Assembly (NCBI RefSeq): GCF_000019725.1
Contig: NC_010505.1
Coordinates: forward strand, 2,468,001 to 2,532,000
Origin: Methylobacterium radiotolerans JCM 2831
GTDB lineage: Bacteria > Pseudomonadota > Alphaproteobacteria > Rhizobiales > Beijerinckiaceae
Length of the DNA: 64,000 nt
Direction of reading: 5' to 3'
This document shows positions 49,394 to 57,550 of this stretch, one piece after another (the first letter of the stretch is position 1; every line of letters begins with the position of its first letter). Position numbers and translations under genes: made by a program. A model generated the notes under the pieces. That model made no database searches. It was not told the origin of the DNA and saw only the letters and a list, made by a program, of their open reading frames with translations.

Positions 49394-50224
49394 CTAGCCC
49401 GGGGCGCGTTGCGGCTCGGTTAAGGGCGGCTGGGCCGGGGCCGCCTTCGGCTCCTTGGGCGCCTCCGTCCGCGTCAGCGAGGTGGCGATCGTCAGGGCCA
49501 CGTGCTCGGCCATGCAGCGCAGGCCGAGGTCGTTGAGCCGGAACTGGCGGCCGAGCATGTGGCCCTCGCCCTTGTCGCTGCGGCGGGACAGGTACTGCAG
49601 CGCCTCGTAGCGGCGGACCAGCGGAACGCCCTGCTGGGTCGCGACGCTCCGCACCGCCTCGACGATCCGGTTGTAGTCGACGTCGGCCGCCATGCTGGCC
49701 GTGTAGATCGGGTCGACCAGCACCACGTCGATCCCGTGGGACCGCATCCAGCCCACGGCCTCGGTGAGCGCGCTCGCAAAGGCGTCGACGTCGACGCGGG
49801 CGATGGCGTCGTGGGTGCCGACCTGCCAGACGACGAGGTCGGGCTCGGCCTCGGCCACCATGGTGCGCAGGCGCTCGGCGGCCCCGGAGGCGATCTCGCC
49901 CGGCAGGCCGCGGTGGTCGATCACCACGTCGACCCTCGGCAGGGCGTGTTCCAGGGCGGCCTCGAGCTTGGCCGGGTAGGAGGCCGAGGCCCCGGGGGCC
50001 GCGCTGCCGCCGATCGCCAGGATCCTGAGGGGACGGTTCTCCGCCAGCGCCGCCTTGACGGCGCCGAGCTGGGCGACGGTGTAGAGCTGCGCGCCGGGGA
50101 CCCGGCATTCCTGCGACAGGGCCGGATCGTCCGCCGCCGGGACGGCCGCCTGCTCGGCCGCTCCGCCGGCGGTGCCCGACAGCAGCACAGCGGCCAGCGC
50201 CGCGGCGAGCCGGGTCCGCGTCAT
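49394..50224 (-). CDS. periplasmic SGNH/GDSL-like hydrolase
   Basis: A 276-residue protein with a signal peptide (about 1-23). The nucleophile-type Ser lies in LAIGGSAAPG, the block III-type Gly/Asn position in WQVGTHDAI, and a terminal FRLNDLGLRCMAEH stands where the family has its D-x-x-H. The catalytic His can therefore only be matched loosely. SGNH proteins of this kind deacetylate or transacylate surface glycans. Its ATG overlaps the opgC stop as ATGA. The tail after residue 250 is Pro/Ala/Glu-rich. Confidence 0.7.
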   Translation of the reverse strand: MTRTRLAAALAAVLLSGTAGGAAEQAAVPAADDPALSQECRVPGAQLYTVAQLGAVKAALAENRPLRILAIGGSAAPGASASYPAKLEAALEHALPRVDVVIDHRGLPGEIASGAAERLRTMVAEAEPDLVVWQVGTHDAIARVDVDAFASALTEAVGWMRSHGIDVVLVDPIYTASMAADVDYNRIVEAVRSVATQQGVPLVRRYEALQYLSRRSDKGEGHMLGRQFRLNDLGLRCMAEHVALTIATSLTRTEAPKEPKAAPAQPPLTEPQRAPG

Positions 50225-51318
50225 GCGCGGGGTCGCGCCGATCTGCTGCGGCTGCGCCATTCGACGAACCATGCCGTAAACCCCAGCCCGACCAGGCCCG
50301 AGCCGGCGACCAGCATATCGATCAGCGCGCCGCCGCCCGTCTGGAAACGCACGAGCTGCCCGATCAGGCTCAGGATCGAGCCCATCGAGAAGACAGCCAG
50401 TGAATTCCGGCCCATCTGAGTCAGATAGCCGACGACGCGGCCGATTCGGGGGGCCAGCACTGCGTAAAGCGGTGCAAACGCTAACAATACCCCCAGAAAA
50501 TGAAGCAGTCGCGCCGGGGTCAGGTAGGTCTTCTCGAACGTGAAGAGCAGCCGCGGCTCCGGAACGAGCATCGGATCCGGGCGGATCTCCGTCACCGCGA
50601 GCACGATCCCGAGGAGGACGATGACGACGCCCGCCGGGAACAGGCGCCGCGACCAGCGGCGCAGGGCGTCGGAGCGCAGGTTCCAGCCCTGCAGGACGAA
50701 GCCCAGCACCAGCAGGAGCTGCCAGCACAGCGGGTCGAAGAACCAGTCGCCCTCGCCCGGCCAGGACGGCACGTTCCACCCGAAGACGAGGCTCGCGAGG
50801 TAGAGGCTGACCGACAGCCCCAGGGCCGCGAGGAGGCTGAAGCGGCCGACCAGGACGAAGACCGGCGCGATGCCGATCAGCAGCACGTAGAGCGGCAGGA
50901 TGTTGAAGTAGCCGAGCTGGTAGGTCAGCAGCGCCATCCCGCAGACCGACTGGATCGGGTCCGCGAAGAAACCGCCGGCGTTGTGCCACTCGAGGATCAG
51001 CGGGTTGTCGAGCAGCAGCGCCGCGCCCGCGATGATGGCGAGCGCCAGCAGCATCACGGTGAGCTGCGCCCGGTAGACCTCGATGGTGCGGGCGAGGAGT
51101 CGCACCACGCTCCGGCCCGGCGGCTCCGGGGTGCCGTCGCGCCCGCGGGTGGCGATCCCGATCGACCAGCCCGCCAGGAACACGAACAGCTCGGCCGCGT
51201 CCGAGATGCCGTACTGCGAGAAGGTGTAGCGCTCGAAGGTGTTGCCCGGGATGTGGTTGATGAAGATCGTGATCAGGGCGAAGCCGCGCCAGAAGTCGAT
51301 CGCGTTGGGGTCCCGCAT
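50221..51318 (-). CDS. opgC: OpgC-domain membrane protein (glucan succinyltransferase family)
   Basis: A 365-residue integral membrane protein with about ten spans, opening RDPNAIDFWRGFALITIFI and then YGISDAAELFVFLAGW, as in OpgC. OpgC adds succinyl groups to osmoregulated periplasmic glucans in Brucella and Rhodobacter; here the glycan is unproven and opgG/opgH are not in the window. It belongs to the acyltransferase-3 clan. It heads the minus-strand group opgC - SGNH - flippase - CelD, with ATGA overlap to the next gene, and diverges from a small secreted-protein gene. Confidence 0.85.
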   Translation of the reverse strand: MRDPNAIDFWRGFALITIFINHIPGNTFERYTFSQYGISDAAELFVFLAGWSIGIATRGRDGTPEPPGRSVVRLLARTIEVYRAQLTVMLLALAIIAGAALLLDNPLILEWHNAGGFFADPIQSVCGMALLTYQLGYFNILPLYVLLIGIAPVFVLVGRFSLLAALGLSVSLYLASLVFGWNVPSWPGEGDWFFDPLCWQLLLVLGFVLQGWNLRSDALRRWSRRLFPAGVVIVLLGIVLAVTEIRPDPMLVPEPRLLFTFEKTYLTPARLLHFLGVLLAFAPLYAVLAPRIGRVVGYLTQMGRNSLAVFSMGSILSLIGQLVRFQTGGGALIDMLVAGSGLVGLGFTAWFVEWRSRSRSARPRA

Positions 51319-51487
51319 CGTCGCGGCGGCTCCGGGTTTCGACGCTTCAGGATGGCGGCGGCGGGAACGCGGCCCCTGATACGGCGCCGCATCGGTTCTG
51401 CAAAGGCGAACAAAGGTGGGGATCGCGCGGCCCGATCGAACCGGAGGGTCACACCCGCGTTATGGCCCGGCACGGAGTTCCCGACCG

Positions 51488-51754
51488 ATGATCCGCCCGC
51501 TCACGACCCTCGGCCTCGCGCTCGTCCTGCCGCTCCTGGCGGCCACCGCCGCGGCGGCGCAGGCCCAGACCGGCACCGGCGGCGGCCCCGCCTCGACCGC
51601 GACGGCGCCGAACACCTCGTCGGTCGGCCGCGTGATGCCGCCGAGCCGCGGGGCCGGCGCGGCGACACCGGACGACCGGCGCGTGCGCACGCCGCGCGAG
51701 GCGAAGAACGACCGGCTCATGCGCGGCATCTGCATCGGCTGCGCCCCCCGGTAG
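51488..51754 (+). CDS. small secreted protein, Ala/Gly/Thr-rich
   Basis: An 88-residue precursor with a clear signal peptide (about 1-24, MIRPLTTLGLALVLPLLAAT, cleavage after AAAAQA). The mature protein is low-complexity (QTGTGGGPASTATAPNTSSV) and ends in a basic stretch with two cysteines (RGICIGCAPR), which could form a disulfide or bind metal. No family is recognised. It diverges from opgC and converges on rmlA across a hairpin. Confidence 0.55.
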   Translation: MIRPLTTLGLALVLPLLAATAAAAQAQTGTGGGPASTATAPNTSSVGRVMPPSRGAGAATPDDRRVRTPREAKNDRLMRGICIGCAPR

Positions 51755-51757
51755 AGG

Positions 51758-51777
51758 GGCGGCGACCGAGCGCCGCC
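51758..51777. terminator. hairpin between a small secreted-protein gene and rmlA
   Basis: GGCGGCG pairs with CGCCGCC (7 bp, 6-nt loop) directly after the stop at 51754 and 8 nt short of the rmlA stop. It should serve both convergent genes. Confidence 0.5.
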
Positions 51778-51784
51778 GGCGGGA

Positions 51785-52684
51785 CTACTTGCCCCGGCGC
51801 AGGCGCAGATCGTCCTCGCTCTCGCGGGCGAGGCGCAGCAGGTTCTGCCCGTAGGCGGTCTTGGCGAACATCTCGCCGCGGGCCACGAGCTGGTCGCGGG
51901 TGATGAACTTCTGCAGGTAGGCGATCTCCTCCAGGCAGGCCACCTGGAGGCCCTGCCGGTTCTGCAGCGTGCGGACGAACTCGCTCGCCTCGAGCAGGCT
52001 GTCGTGGGTCCCGGTGTCGAGCCACGCGTAGCCGCGCGACATGCGCTCCACGTGCAGCTGGCCGTGCTGCAGGTAGGCCTCGTTGACGCTGGTGATCTCC
52101 AGCTCGCCGCGGGCCGAGGGCTTCACGTCGGCGGCGATGTCGAGCACCTGGTTGTCGTAGAAGTACAGGCCGGTCACCGCCCAGGTCGATTCCGGGTTCT
52201 GCGGCTTCTCGACGATCTTCGTCGGCCGCCCCGACTTGTCGAGGTTGACGACGCCGTAGGCCTGCGGGTTGTCGACGTGGTAGGCGAAGACCGTCGCGCC
52301 CTGCTTCCGGCTCGACGCGCGCTCCAGGAGCTCGCCCATGCCGGCGCCGAAGAACAGGTTGTCGCCGAGGATCAGCGCCACGTCGTCGTCGCCCACGAAG
52401 TCGCGCCCGATCACGAAGGCCTGGGCGAGGCCCTCCGGCCGCGGCTGCAGGGCGTAGGAGAACTTGAGGCCGAACTGCTCGCCGGTGCCGAACAGGCGCT
52501 TGTAGTTGTCGAGGTGCTCCGGCGACGAGATGATCAGGATCTCGCGGATGCCGGCGAGCATCAGCACCGAGACCGGGTAGTAGATCATCGGCTTGTCGTA
52601 GACCGGCAGGAGCTGCTTGTTGATCGACAGCGTGGCCGGGTGCAGGCGCGTGCCGGATCCGCCGGCCAGGACGATGCCCTTCAT
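51785..52684 (-). CDS. rmlA: glucose-1-phosphate thymidylyltransferase
   Basis: Makes dTDP-glucose from glucose-1-phosphate and dTTP, the first step to dTDP-L-rhamnose. The start at 52684 gives 299 residues. The nucleotide-binding GGSGTRLHPATLS is near the N-terminus, followed by KQLLPVYDKPMIYYPVSVLM, LILGDNLFFG and the catalytic-type GRGYAWLDTGTHDSL region (RGYAWLDTGTHDSL here). Its ATG overlaps the rmlD stop as ATGA. Last gene of rmlC-rmlB-rmlD-rmlA. Confidence 0.96.
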   Translation of the reverse strand: MKGIVLAGGSGTRLHPATLSINKQLLPVYDKPMIYYPVSVLMLAGIREILIISSPEHLDNYKRLFGTGEQFGLKFSYALQPRPEGLAQAFVIGRDFVGDDDVALILGDNLFFGAGMGELLERASSRKQGATVFAYHVDNPQAYGVVNLDKSGRPTKIVEKPQNPESTWAVTGLYFYDNQVLDIAADVKPSARGELEITSVNEAYLQHGQLHVERMSRGYAWLDTGTHDSLLEASEFVRTLQNRQGLQVACLEEIAYLQKFITRDQLVARGEMFAKTAYGQNLLRLARESEDDLRLRRGK

Positions 52685-53586
52685 GGCTTGGAAACTCCCT
52701 CTGAGACCGGCCCGACGAGCCGGTCCAGGATGTCGTCGAGCGCCGCCTGCCAGGGCCGCGGCGCGATGCCGTAGGCGGCCGTGAGGCTGTCGGTGGACAG
52801 GCGCGAATTGGCCGGCCGCCGGGCCGGTGTCGGGTAGGCGGAGGTCGGGATGCCCTTGACCGGCACGGCGCGGCCGCCGCGCCGGGCCGAGCCCGCCACG
52901 ATCGCCTCGGCGAAGCCGCACCACGTGGTGTCGCCCCGGTTCACGCAGTGGAACGTGCCGGCGGGCGCCTCCGGATCCGCCGCCATGGCCTGCGCGATCG
53001 TCGCGAGGGCGGCGGCGAGGTCGGCGGCCGAGGTCGGGCAGCCGTGCTGGTCGTTCACCACGGTCAGGGCGTCGCGCTCGGCCGCGAGCCGCAGCATCGT
53101 CTTGACGAAGTTGCCCCGGTGCGGGCTCACCACCCAGGCGGTCCGGACGACGGCGTGGCGCGGGTTGCCGGTGCGCACCGCCAGCTCGCCGGCGGCCTTG
53201 CTGGCGCCGTAGACGCTCTGCGGGTCGATCGGAGCGTCGGGCGCGTAGGCCCCGTCGGGCTTGGTCCCGGCGAAGACGTAGTCGGTCGAGACGTGCACCA
53301 GCGGGATGGATCGGGCCGCCGTGGCGGCCGCCAGGATCGCCGGGGCGAGGGCGTTGAGGCGCCACGCCGCCACCACGTCGGACTCGGCCTTGTCGACCGC
53401 CGTGTAGGCGGCGGTGTTGATCACCGCCCGGTAGGCGCGGGCCGCGAGCGCCGCCGCGACGGCGTCCGCGTCGGTGATGTCGAGCTCCGCGCGGCCGGGC
53501 GCGTGGACGGTGACGCCGTCCGGCCAAGCCAGGGCCTGAAGCTCGGTGCCGACCTGCCCGGCGCCGCCGAGGACGAGGACGTCCAT
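52681..53586 (-). CDS. rmlD: dTDP-4-dehydrorhamnose reductase
   Basis: Last step of dTDP-L-rhamnose synthesis, an NADPH-dependent reductase. The start at 53586 (MDVLVLGGAGQVGTEL) gives 301 residues. Rossmann GGAGQVG (8-14), STDYVFAG and YGASKAAGE (catalytic Tyr and Lys) are visible. Its ATG shares one base with the rmlB stop (TGATG), and its stop overlaps the rmlA start, so the genes are tightly coupled. Confidence 0.95.
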   Translation of the reverse strand: MDVLVLGGAGQVGTELQALAWPDGVTVHAPGRAELDITDADAVAAALAARAYRAVINTAAYTAVDKAESDVVAAWRLNALAPAILAAATAARSIPLVHVSTDYVFAGTKPDGAYAPDAPIDPQSVYGASKAAGELAVRTGNPRHAVVRTAWVVSPHRGNFVKTMLRLAAERDALTVVNDQHGCPTSAADLAAALATIAQAMAADPEAPAGTFHCVNRGDTTWCGFAEAIVAGSARRGGRAVPVKGIPTSAYPTPARRPANSRLSTDSLTAAYGIAPRPWQAALDDILDRLVGPVSEGVSKP

Positions 53587-54635
53587 CAGCCGTTGAGCCC
53601 CAGGCGCTCGCCCTTGTAGCGGCCCTCGCGGATCGGGCGCCACCAGCCCTCGTTCCCGAGGTACCACGCCACGGTCTCCTCAAGCGCCTGCTCGAAGGTC
53701 TTCTGCGGGCGCCAGCCGAGCTCGGTCTCGGCCTTGGTGCAGTCGATCGCGTAGCGCCGGTCGTGGCCCGGGCGGTCGGCCACGAAGCTGATCAGCTGCT
53801 CGTGCGGGGCGCCCTGCGGGCGCAGCCGGTCGAAGGCCGCGCACAGCGCCTTGACCACCGCGAGGTTGTTGCGCACCGCGCGGCCGCCGAGCAGGTAGGT
53901 CTCGCCGATCCGCCCGCGCTCCAGCACGGCGACGAGCCCCTTGGCGTGGTCCTCCACGTGGATCCAGTCGCGCTCGTTCAGGCCGTCGCCGTAAACGGGC
54001 AGCTTCTTGCCCTCGAGGGCGTTGAGGATCATCAGCGGGATCAGCTTCTCGGGGAAGTGGCGCGGCCCGTAATTGTTCGAGCAGTTGGTCACCAGGACCG
54101 GCAGCCCGTAGGTCTCGTGCCAGGCGCGGGCGAGGTGGTCGGAGGCCGCCTTGGAGGCCGAGTAGGGCGAGCGCGGATCGTAGCGGCTCTCCTCCGTGAA
54201 GAACGCGTCGGGCGGCAGCGAGCCGTAGACCTCGTCGGTGGAGACGTGGAGGAAGCGGAAGGTCCTCTTCTCGGCCTCCGGCAGGGTCTCGTAATGGCCG
54301 CGGGCGCCGTCCAGCATGGTCTGCGTGCCGATCACGTTGGTGCGCACGAAGGCGCCCGGGTCGGTGATCGAGCGGTCGACGTGGCTCTCGGCGGCCAGGT
54401 GCATCACCGCCTCGGGCTTGAAGTCCGCGTAAGCCTTCTGCACGGCGGCGCGGTCGCAGATGTCGGCCTCGACCAGGCGATGGCGCGGGTTGTCGGCGAG
54501 CGGCGCCAGCGAGACCGGGTTGGCCGCGTAGGTCATCGCGTCGAGGGTGCAGACGTCGTGGCCGAGATCGTTGACGAGGTGCAGCACCAGCGCCGAGCCG
54601 ATGAAGCCGCAGCCTCCGGTCACCAGGATGCGCAT
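53586..54635 (-). CDS. rmlB: dTDP-glucose 4,6-dehydratase
   Basis: Converts dTDP-glucose to the 4-keto-6-deoxy intermediate. The 349-residue protein has the Rossmann GGCGFIGSALV at 7-17, STDEVYGSL and the catalytic YSASKAASDH (Tyr/Lys), with CSNNYGPRHFPEKLIP after it. It lies 93 bp after rmlC. Confidence 0.96.
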   Translation of the reverse strand: MRILVTGGCGFIGSALVLHLVNDLGHDVCTLDAMTYAANPVSLAPLADNPRHRLVEADICDRAAVQKAYADFKPEAVMHLAAESHVDRSITDPGAFVRTNVIGTQTMLDGARGHYETLPEAEKRTFRFLHVSTDEVYGSLPPDAFFTEESRYDPRSPYSASKAASDHLARAWHETYGLPVLVTNCSNNYGPRHFPEKLIPLMILNALEGKKLPVYGDGLNERDWIHVEDHAKGLVAVLERGRIGETYLLGGRAVRNNLAVVKALCAAFDRLRPQGAPHEQLISFVADRPGHDRRYAIDCTKAETELGWRPQKTFEQALEETVAWYLGNEGWWRPIREGRYKGERLGLNG

Positions 54636-54728
54636 GGCGGATTACCTCTTCGGATCGATCGAGAACTGAGAAAGCCGGGGCAGCCTAAGACCGGCCGACG
54701 TGACAAAATTGCGGCCGGGCCGCGCTCT

Positions 54729-55280
54729 TCAGAAGACGCTGCCGAGATCGGCGAGCTTGGGCGCCCGGCGATCCTTGTCGGACAGGATCGCCGCCTCTCC
54801 CGAGACCGGCCACGGGATCCCGATCGCCGGATCGTTCCAGAACAGCGCGCGGTCGTGCTCGGGGCTGTAGTAGTCGTCGACCTTGTAGGTGACCATCACG
54901 TCGGGGGTCAGGGTGCAGAAGCCGTGCGCGAAGCCGTGCGGGATGTAGAGCTGCTCGCCCTTCTCGGCGTCGAGGGTGACGGCGACGTACTTCCCGTAGG
55001 TCGGCGAGTCGCTGCGGATATCGACCGCCACGTCGAGGATCGCGCCCTGCAGCACGCGGATCAGCTTGGCCTGCGCGCGGGGGGCGATCTGGAAGTGGAG
55101 GCCGCGGACCGTCCCCTGCGGGGCCGAGAAGGACTGGTTGTCCTGGATGAACGGCGTGGCGATCCCGGCCCGCGCCAGGGTGTCGGCCCGGAAGGTCTCC
55201 GAGAACCAGCCCCGCGCGTCGCCGAAGCGCTTCAGGACGATGCGCTTCACGTCGGGGATCTCGGTCTCGATGACGTCCAT
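54729..55280 (-). CDS. rmlC: dTDP-4-dehydrorhamnose 3,5-epimerase
   Basis: Epimerises the keto-sugar at C3 and C5. The start at 55280 (MDVIETEIPDVKRIVLKR) gives 183 residues, the family's usual length; the longer frame to 55418 is not family-like. The cupin core is seen as DNQSFSAPQGTVRGLHFQ (catalytic His), YIPHGFAHGFC and DYYSPEHDRALFWNDP. First gene of the rml group. It diverges from a hypothetical gene at 55456. Confidence 0.95.
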   Translation of the reverse strand: MDVIETEIPDVKRIVLKRFGDARGWFSETFRADTLARAGIATPFIQDNQSFSAPQGTVRGLHFQIAPRAQAKLIRVLQGAILDVAVDIRSDSPTYGKYVAVTLDAEKGEQLYIPHGFAHGFCTLTPDVMVTYKVDDYYSPEHDRALFWNDPAIGIPWPVSGEAAILSDKDRRAPKLADLGSVF

Positions 55281-55455
55281 GCCAGCGCCCCTCTTGCGGA
55301 TCCCGTCGGGAGGTCCAGCGGACGTCTCCGCGTCGGTCGTTCCGGGTCGCGCGCCCGCCTCGCCGACCACAACCTCGGTGATGCCCCGCGACTTCCGGTC
55401 ATTCGCCGTCCGTGTCAAGGCGTGCCGGCTGCGGTGGCGTTCACGAGAGGGACCG

Positions 55456-56367
55456 ATGACGGGCGGAGCCGGACCCGCTGTGGACGGCCTGCTGCGCGCC
55501 CAGCTGGCCGATCCGGCCTGCGCGTGGAGCCTCGGCGGCTACGGCGCCGGCGCCGTGTTCGCGCGGGAGCCCGACGAGCCGGCGTGGCCCCTCGGGGACG
55601 AAGCGGTCGGCCTCGTCACGGCCCGCGGCGCGCTCGCGATCCGGGCGTATCCGGATCTCAGGCCGTTCGCCTACGAGACCGGCTTCGCCGATGGCTGGAG
55701 CCAGGCGGTCGCGCTCTGCCTTCCCGAGGCCGCCTGCGCGATGGGCCGGCGCGCCGTCCTGACCGAGCTGGGTCCCGACGGGGCGGCAATCCGGCCGGAG
55801 GACCGCGCCGCGCGCCTGTTCGATCTCGGACTCGGTCTGCGCGCCGCGGATGCCTGCATCCGGACCGCCGACCCCGCGCGGATCGCCCGCTTGCGGGCGC
55901 TGGCGGGCCGACCGCTCCTCGCCGCCGGCGCCGCGGCGATGCCGTCCGCTGTCATCTCGGGCCTGGACCAGATCGTCATCACCCGCATCGGTCGCGTCGA
56001 AGTGTTCGCGCCGGAGGCCGATCGGGCCGCCGCGGGGCCCGGGCCGCGGTGCCACGCGCTGCCGCAACTCCTGCGGCTCGCACGCACGCACGCGGCCACC
56101 GCGCCGATCCCGCCGGGTTGGATCCCCTGCGGGACGCTGCATCCGGCCCATCCCGCGCGGGACGGGACAGGGCGACCGGTCCCGTTCGATGCCGGGCGCC
56201 ACGCCGCGTTCGGACGCGTCCTCGACCGATGGGGTGATCCCGCGTTGGTGGCCCTGCGCCGCGCAGTGCTGGACGGCCAGGATCCCGATCCGCCGCGGGC
56301 GGACGGACGGTTCGCGCGCTCGGCGATCCGCGCGGCGCGCGCCCAGCTGAGGGCTGTCGTCAGGTAG
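55456..56367 (+). CDS. conserved-looking hypothetical protein, 303 residues
   Basis: Starts at 55456 with GAGAGGGA just upstream. The protein opens with a compact N-terminal domain (ADPACAWSLGGYGAGAVFAR) rich in conserved-looking Gly/Trp/Tyr, continues with YETGFADGWSQAVALCLPEA, and is soluble with no signal peptide. The segment ALCLPEAACAMGRR resembles a family I have seen in Methylobacterium genomes without an assigned function (possibly DUF6925), but I cannot confirm this. It faces away from rmlC and toward queE across a paired inverted repeat. No function is proposed. Confidence 0.6.
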   Translation: MTGGAGPAVDGLLRAQLADPACAWSLGGYGAGAVFAREPDEPAWPLGDEAVGLVTARGALAIRAYPDLRPFAYETGFADGWSQAVALCLPEAACAMGRRAVLTELGPDGAAIRPEDRAARLFDLGLGLRAADACIRTADPARIARLRALAGRPLLAAGAAAMPSAVISGLDQIVITRIGRVEVFAPEADRAAAGPGPRCHALPQLLRLARTHAATAPIPPGWIPCGTLHPAHPARDGTGRPVPFDAGRHAAFGRVLDRWGDPALVALRRAVLDGQDPDPPRADGRFARSAIRAARAQLRAVVR

Positions 56368-56437
56368 TGCCGTCCCCGATCGCGTCCTGACGGTTCGGAG
56401 AGACGGCGATCCCGGTCGAGACAACCGCGCCGTAACC

Positions 56438-56575
56438 CCCTCTCCCGTGCGGGAGAGGGTCGGGGTGAGGGACGAGAAGCTTCAGGATCAGGCGCGCTCT
56501 CGGGTTGCCGACAGGCCGCGACTCGTCCGGATGGCCCTGATCCCTCACCCTGTCCCTCTCCCGCACGGGAGAGGG
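56438..56575. repeat. paired inverted repeat (BIME-like) between two convergent genes
   Basis: Two 38-bp arms (56438-56475 and 56538-56575) are inverted copies with about five mismatches. Each contains its own 10-bp palindrome (CCCTCTCCCG and its complement) followed by GGGTGAGGG-type sequence. The 62-bp spacer has no open frame of note. The organisation resembles bacterial interspersed mosaic elements, common between converging genes, and may end transcription from both sides. Confidence 0.75.
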
Positions 56576-56649
56576 GACCGGCGCCTCGTGCGGCACCGGC
56601 TCGGCGATCACGTCGTCCGAACCCGATCCCGGGACCGAATCCGGGCCGC

Positions 56650-57282
56650 TCAGGGAATGCCGATCATCTTGTGGGTCTGCAGCGAGAGCCGCCAGCGGGC
56701 GTCCCGGCGGCAATAGGCGATCGCCGCCTCGGTGCTGGCGGCCCGGTCCGGGCCGTCCATGGGCTGGAGGAAGCGGTGCTGGAAGGCGAGACCCACGAAG
56801 GCCGCCGGATCGGCGTCCGCCTGCGGGTAGACGAGCTTCAGCTCGTGGCCGGAAACCTGCGCGAGGGCGTTGCTCCCCTTGGGGCTGACGCAGATCCAGT
56901 CGATCCCCGGCGGGGCCGGCAGCGTGCCGTTGGTCTCGATCGCGATCTCGAACCCGGCCGCGTGGACGGCCTCGATCAGCGGCGTGTCGAGCTGCAGCAG
57001 CGGCTCGCCGCCGGTGAAGACGACGTAGCGGTTCTCGGCGCCGCCCGCCCAGGTGGCGGCGATCGCGTCGGCGAGGGAGGCCGCGTCCGCGAACCGCCCG
57101 CCGCCCTCCCCGTCCATCCCGACGAAGTCGGTGTCGCAGAACCGGCAGGCCGCGGCGGCGCGATCGGCCTCGCGCCCGGACCAGAGGTTGCATCCGGCGA
57201 AGCGGCAGAACACGGCGGCACGGCCCGCCTGCGCGCCCTCCCCCTGGAGCGTGTGGAAGATCTCCTTGACCGCGTAAGCCAC
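56650..57282 (-). CDS. queE: 7-carboxy-7-deazaguanine synthase
   Basis: Radical-SAM enzyme that forms the deazapurine core of queuosine. Translation is taken from a GTG at 57282 (210 residues; a GTG at 57297 is possible). The cluster cysteines follow the QueE-specific C-x14-C-x2-C arrangement (C31, C46, C49), with the further Cys at 26 and the start motif KEIFHTLQGEGAQAGR. GGEPLLQLD and IETNGTLPAP are the SAM and substrate motifs. The other queuosine genes (queC, queD) are not in the window. Confidence 0.93.
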   Translation of the reverse strand: MAYAVKEIFHTLQGEGAQAGRAAVFCRFAGCNLWSGREADRAAAACRFCDTDFVGMDGEGGGRFADAASLADAIAATWAGGAENRYVVFTGGEPLLQLDTPLIEAVHAAGFEIAIETNGTLPAPPGIDWICVSPKGSNALAQVSGHELKLVYPQADADPAAFVGLAFQHRFLQPMDGPDRAASTEAAIAYCRRDARWRLSLQTHKMIGIP

Positions 57283-57550
57283 AACCGTCCCAGTCACCGC
57301 CGCGCGCGATCCGGCCCGCGCGCCCGGCCTGCACATAAGCCGTGCAGCGCCCGCGGGCCACCGACAACCGCGCCGTGCAGACCCGCGATGTGATCTCGCC
57401 TTGCTCTTGCCACGGTGGGCTCGTTCATGCCGAGATGCAGTCCGGCGACCGCCTCAGGCCGACCGGGTTGCGCCGCTCTCCGGCTGGCCGGCCGGAAATC
57501 CGACGCCCCCCGGCGTCGATCCAGGCGATCCTCTGACGAGTCGGGCTCGA

